From assembly GCA_017431185.1 (NCBI GenBank), contig JAFRLP010000230.1, positions 1 through 5,469 on the forward strand: a DNA stretch of 5,469 bases, read 5' to 3'. The DNA comes from Victivallales bacterium. Lineage in GTDB: Bacteria; Verrucomicrobiota; Lentisphaeria; Oligosphaerales; Oligosphaeraceae. The translations under genes were made by a program, and so were the position numbers. Below, one piece after another: positions 3,571-5,469 of the stretch (its first letter is position 1; each line of letters opens with the position of its first letter). The notes beneath the pieces were generated by a model. The model searched no databases, had not been told where the DNA came from, and saw only the letters and a list, made by a program, of their open reading frames with translations.

Positions 3571-5469
3571 ATGAAAGTCCCCACAATCGCCTTCATAGCA
3601 TTGGCATCGCTTTCTCTTGCCGCAGAAGACCTTGATTTCCTCAAGTTCAATGACGCGCGGCAGGAGTCCGCCTCCCAGGGAGAGCTTGTTTTTCGTTCCA
3701 TGCTCAGTCCATACAGAGACGGCTTTCTATGGAAGATGCCCAAAGAGCGCACGGAAGCCACGTCTTGCATAATCGAATTGGGGAATGTCCCGTTGCTTCC
3801 CCTTCATTGTTATCGCCTCAACTGGGCGATGATGCCCGCCCAATTCCAGAAAATCCTTATTCGCGTGAACTACATTGGAAAGGACGGCTCCAGGCAAATG
3901 GCCAATACCCTTGGCACATTTGAAAACAGTTCCGCCTTTGTCACGCTGGACAGGCCGCTCTTTACGCCCCCCGACATTGTTTCAGGTGATTTTTCCCTGG
4001 TCTTGTTTGGTCGAAATCTAAAGGCGGAATCCACCCTGGGCTTCTGCAAAAGCCTGAAGCTGATTGATGACGGCCCGCAAAACAATTCCACCCAGTTGGA
4101 GGGGTTCTACGACAGAAACCTGCTTCCATTCAGCGACTTCAGCAGTTTCCCAATCGGAACGGTGGAACGAAGTGCATTGAAGATGATGAACTTCGCGCAA
4201 AAGCCCTTCTCCGCAACAGTCGTCGAAGAAAATGGACAGCGTTTTCTCCGCATCAACTACCGCAAGGACGACTACCAGTATGCAACCTGGTTCACGCCGG
4301 AGGCCAACACCTACGGCGCCGCCGGTGAAATCAGCTGCCGTCTGAAAGGCAAGGGACGCGTGCAACTCATGCTGTGGTACAACCGCCCCGACTTCCCTAC
4401 TGTCTTCTTCCATTATGGATATTTTGATCTGACGGAGCACTGGAAAGACTACAAAGTCGGCTTTGGATGCAATGACCCCCTGACGCAAAAACTGGGCTTC
4501 TGCATCTCCTTCAGGGACGTGGAGACAGAGGTGGATATCCAAAGCATGAGGCTTGAGCTGCCCAGTCCCACCCCAAGGCAGACGCGGGAATCCGCTTCCG
4601 GTAAGGAGGCGGACACTGTGGTGCCTGCGGTTTTGGCGGCCAGTTCTATGCAGGAAGCAAAGCCCCAGGCGGCAACCGTTCATTCTGCTGAAAAACCAGA
4701 ATGGGCGGACAATAAACTGGGATACGAGGCGTTGTCCCCTGACTACATCGACCCCGATTTCGCTCCCCTTATCCTCAATGGCAATACCGTCCTGTCGGGA
4801 CACAAGAGAATGTCACTTGACGAATTTGGCCTGCCAGCCAATATCCATTACAGGGACTTCAAGATTACAACAGGCTCGGCCCGTCTGGAGGCAACGGGAA
4901 AAACAGGCAGATTGAGCATGAGCCAGGGAAAATCGGCCTTGGCCAAATACGGCAAAAACAACGTGAAGGGACACTCTTCATTCAGATGCGGCGATGTTGA
5001 TTTCACTGTTGACACGCTTTTTGATTTTGACTTCACCGTCATCTGCAAAATCACGGTTGCCCCTGTCGGTTCCCCAGCCACGCTGACGAATGTTCGCCTG
5101 GTGTTCCCATTGGCCACAGTCCCATCGGAGGAAAAACTGGTGATGTACTATATGGAGGGACCAGACAAGGCGGAAAACGGCATCCAGGCCCAAAAACGCA
5201 GAAAGCACCTCACCATCAAGGGCGGTGATTTCAATGTGATCTCGCCTGGCTTCTGCTCGCTGTTCTGGATTGGAACCACACAGTGGGGGCTTTCCTGGAA
5301 TTTCGAGACCGCCCGCGAATGGAATCCCGTCAAAGGCAAGGAATTGACATTCACGCCTGAAAACGGCGAATATGCCATTGAATTCATAGGAAAGGAAACC
5401 GTCATTGACAAGCCGCGGCAGTGGTATTTCTACCTGACCCCCACCCCTATGAGAACCCCGCCCAAGAAC
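3571..5469 (+). CDS. Exported multi-domain protein resembling DUF6067/GH123-type glycoside hydrolases, 3' end outside the window
   Basis: The frame is open for 633 codons to the window edge with no stop. Residues 1-17 form a short Sec-type signal peptide (MKVPTIAFIALASLSLA, cleavage probably after A17). Residues ~20-195 and ~200-329 look like beta-rich sandwich segments. The second, with HWKDYKVGF and VDIQSMRLE, resembles CBM4/9-like carbohydrate-binding modules. A Ser/Ala/Pro-rich linker spans ~330-373. From ~375 the sequence resembles the N-terminal domain of DUF6067/GH123-type proteins: FAPLILNGNTV, GLPANI, LFWIGTTQWGLSWNFETAREW and the closing DKPRQWYFYLTPTPMRTPP. In that family the catalytic (GH123/DUF4091-like) barrel would follow, so it should lie beyond the window. 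The protein probably acts on glycans outside the cytoplasm. Its position behind a LacI-family gene suggests sugar-controlled expression. Export is fairly sure; domain assignments are from memory of family motifs, and the enzymatic activity is unproven. Confidence 0.6.
   Translation, partial: MKVPTIAFIALASLSLAAEDLDFLKFNDARQESASQGELVFRSMLSPYRDGFLWKMPKERTEATSCIIELGNVPLLPLHCYRLNWAMMPAQFQKILIRVNYIGKDGSRQMANTLGTFENSSAFVTLDRPLFTPPDIVSGDFSLVLFGRNLKAESTLGFCKSLKLIDDGPQNNSTQLEGFYDRNLLPFSDFSSFPIGTVERSALKMMNFAQKPFSATVVEENGQRFLRINYRKDDYQYATWFTPEANTYGAAGEISCRLKGKGRVQLMLWYNRPDFPTVFFHYGYFDLTEHWKDYKVGFGCNDPLTQKLGFCISFRDVETEVDIQSMRLELPSPTPRQTRESASGKEADTVVPAVLAASSMQEAKPQAATVHSAEKPEWADNKLGYEALSPDYIDPDFAPLILNGNTVLSGHKRMSLDEFGLPANIHYRDFKITTGSARLEATGKTGRLSMSQGKSALAKYGKNNVKGHSSFRCGDVDFTVDTLFDFDFTVICKITVAPVGSPATLTNVRLVFPLATVPSEEKLVMYYMEGPDKAENGIQAQKRRKHLTIKGGDFNVISPGFCSLFWIGTTQWGLSWNFETAREWNPVKGKELTFTPENGEYAIEFIGKETVIDKPRQWYFYLTPTPMRTPPKN

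Noticed and set aside
4018..4803. Minus-strand 261-codon ORF
   Set aside because: It lies wholly inside the exported-protein gene, shows no domain pattern, and is a mirror of the codon bias of the true frame.

Overview
The window carries three same-strand (+) gene blocks. The codon usage is balanced to moderately GC-rich. The gene set pairs a glycyl radical enzyme (GRE) remnant and its activase with a LacI-type regulator and a secreted multi-domain beta-sandwich protein of glycoside-hydrolase type. It points to an anaerobic, carbohydrate-degrading bacterium. I think of the Lentisphaerota/Victivallales or a neighbouring PVC lineage because this gene style is familiar there, but that is inference from style and no taxonomic marker gene is present.

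Region by region. Positions 1-89 hold no complete gene. The three forward frames are mixed, and the frame used by the following GRE has three stops within 15 bases (73-87). This stretch may be the end of an inserted mobile element, with a terminus near 89. Positions ~90-1083 are the C-terminal part of a GRE: the glycyl radical loop is present, but the N-terminal half, including the catalytic cysteine loop, is absent from the frame. Three bases later comes a complete GRE-activating radical SAM enzyme (1087-2004) with a two-cluster ferredoxin insert.

Positions 2005-2390 are a long regulatory and repeat region. In order they hold a small hairpin, a 70-bp tandem repeat (two copies, each with a GC-rich hairpin), further short hairpins, a perfect-consensus sigma70-type promoter (TTGACA-N17-TATAAT) and an 18-bp near-perfect palindrome with a central CG. 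The palindrome is a textbook LacI-family operator shape, sits between the promoter and the regulator gene, and implies autorepression. The LacI-family regulator should start at ATG 2391. The longer TTG reading at 2322 lies inside the -35 box.

Positions 3402-3570 are a short intergenic region dominated by a ~110-bp nested inverted repeat. From 3571 to the window end runs an open reading frame (633 codons, no stop) for an exported protein. It has carbohydrate-binding-like beta-sandwich segments followed by a domain resembling the N-terminal domain of DUF6067/GH123-type proteins. The catalytic domain, if present, lies beyond the window. The likely logic of the right half is a sugar-responsive LacI-type regulator beside a secreted glycan-acting protein. 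The left half looks like a decayed GRE operon that kept an intact activase. I see no evidence of a defence system, CRISPR array, tRNA or rRNA.
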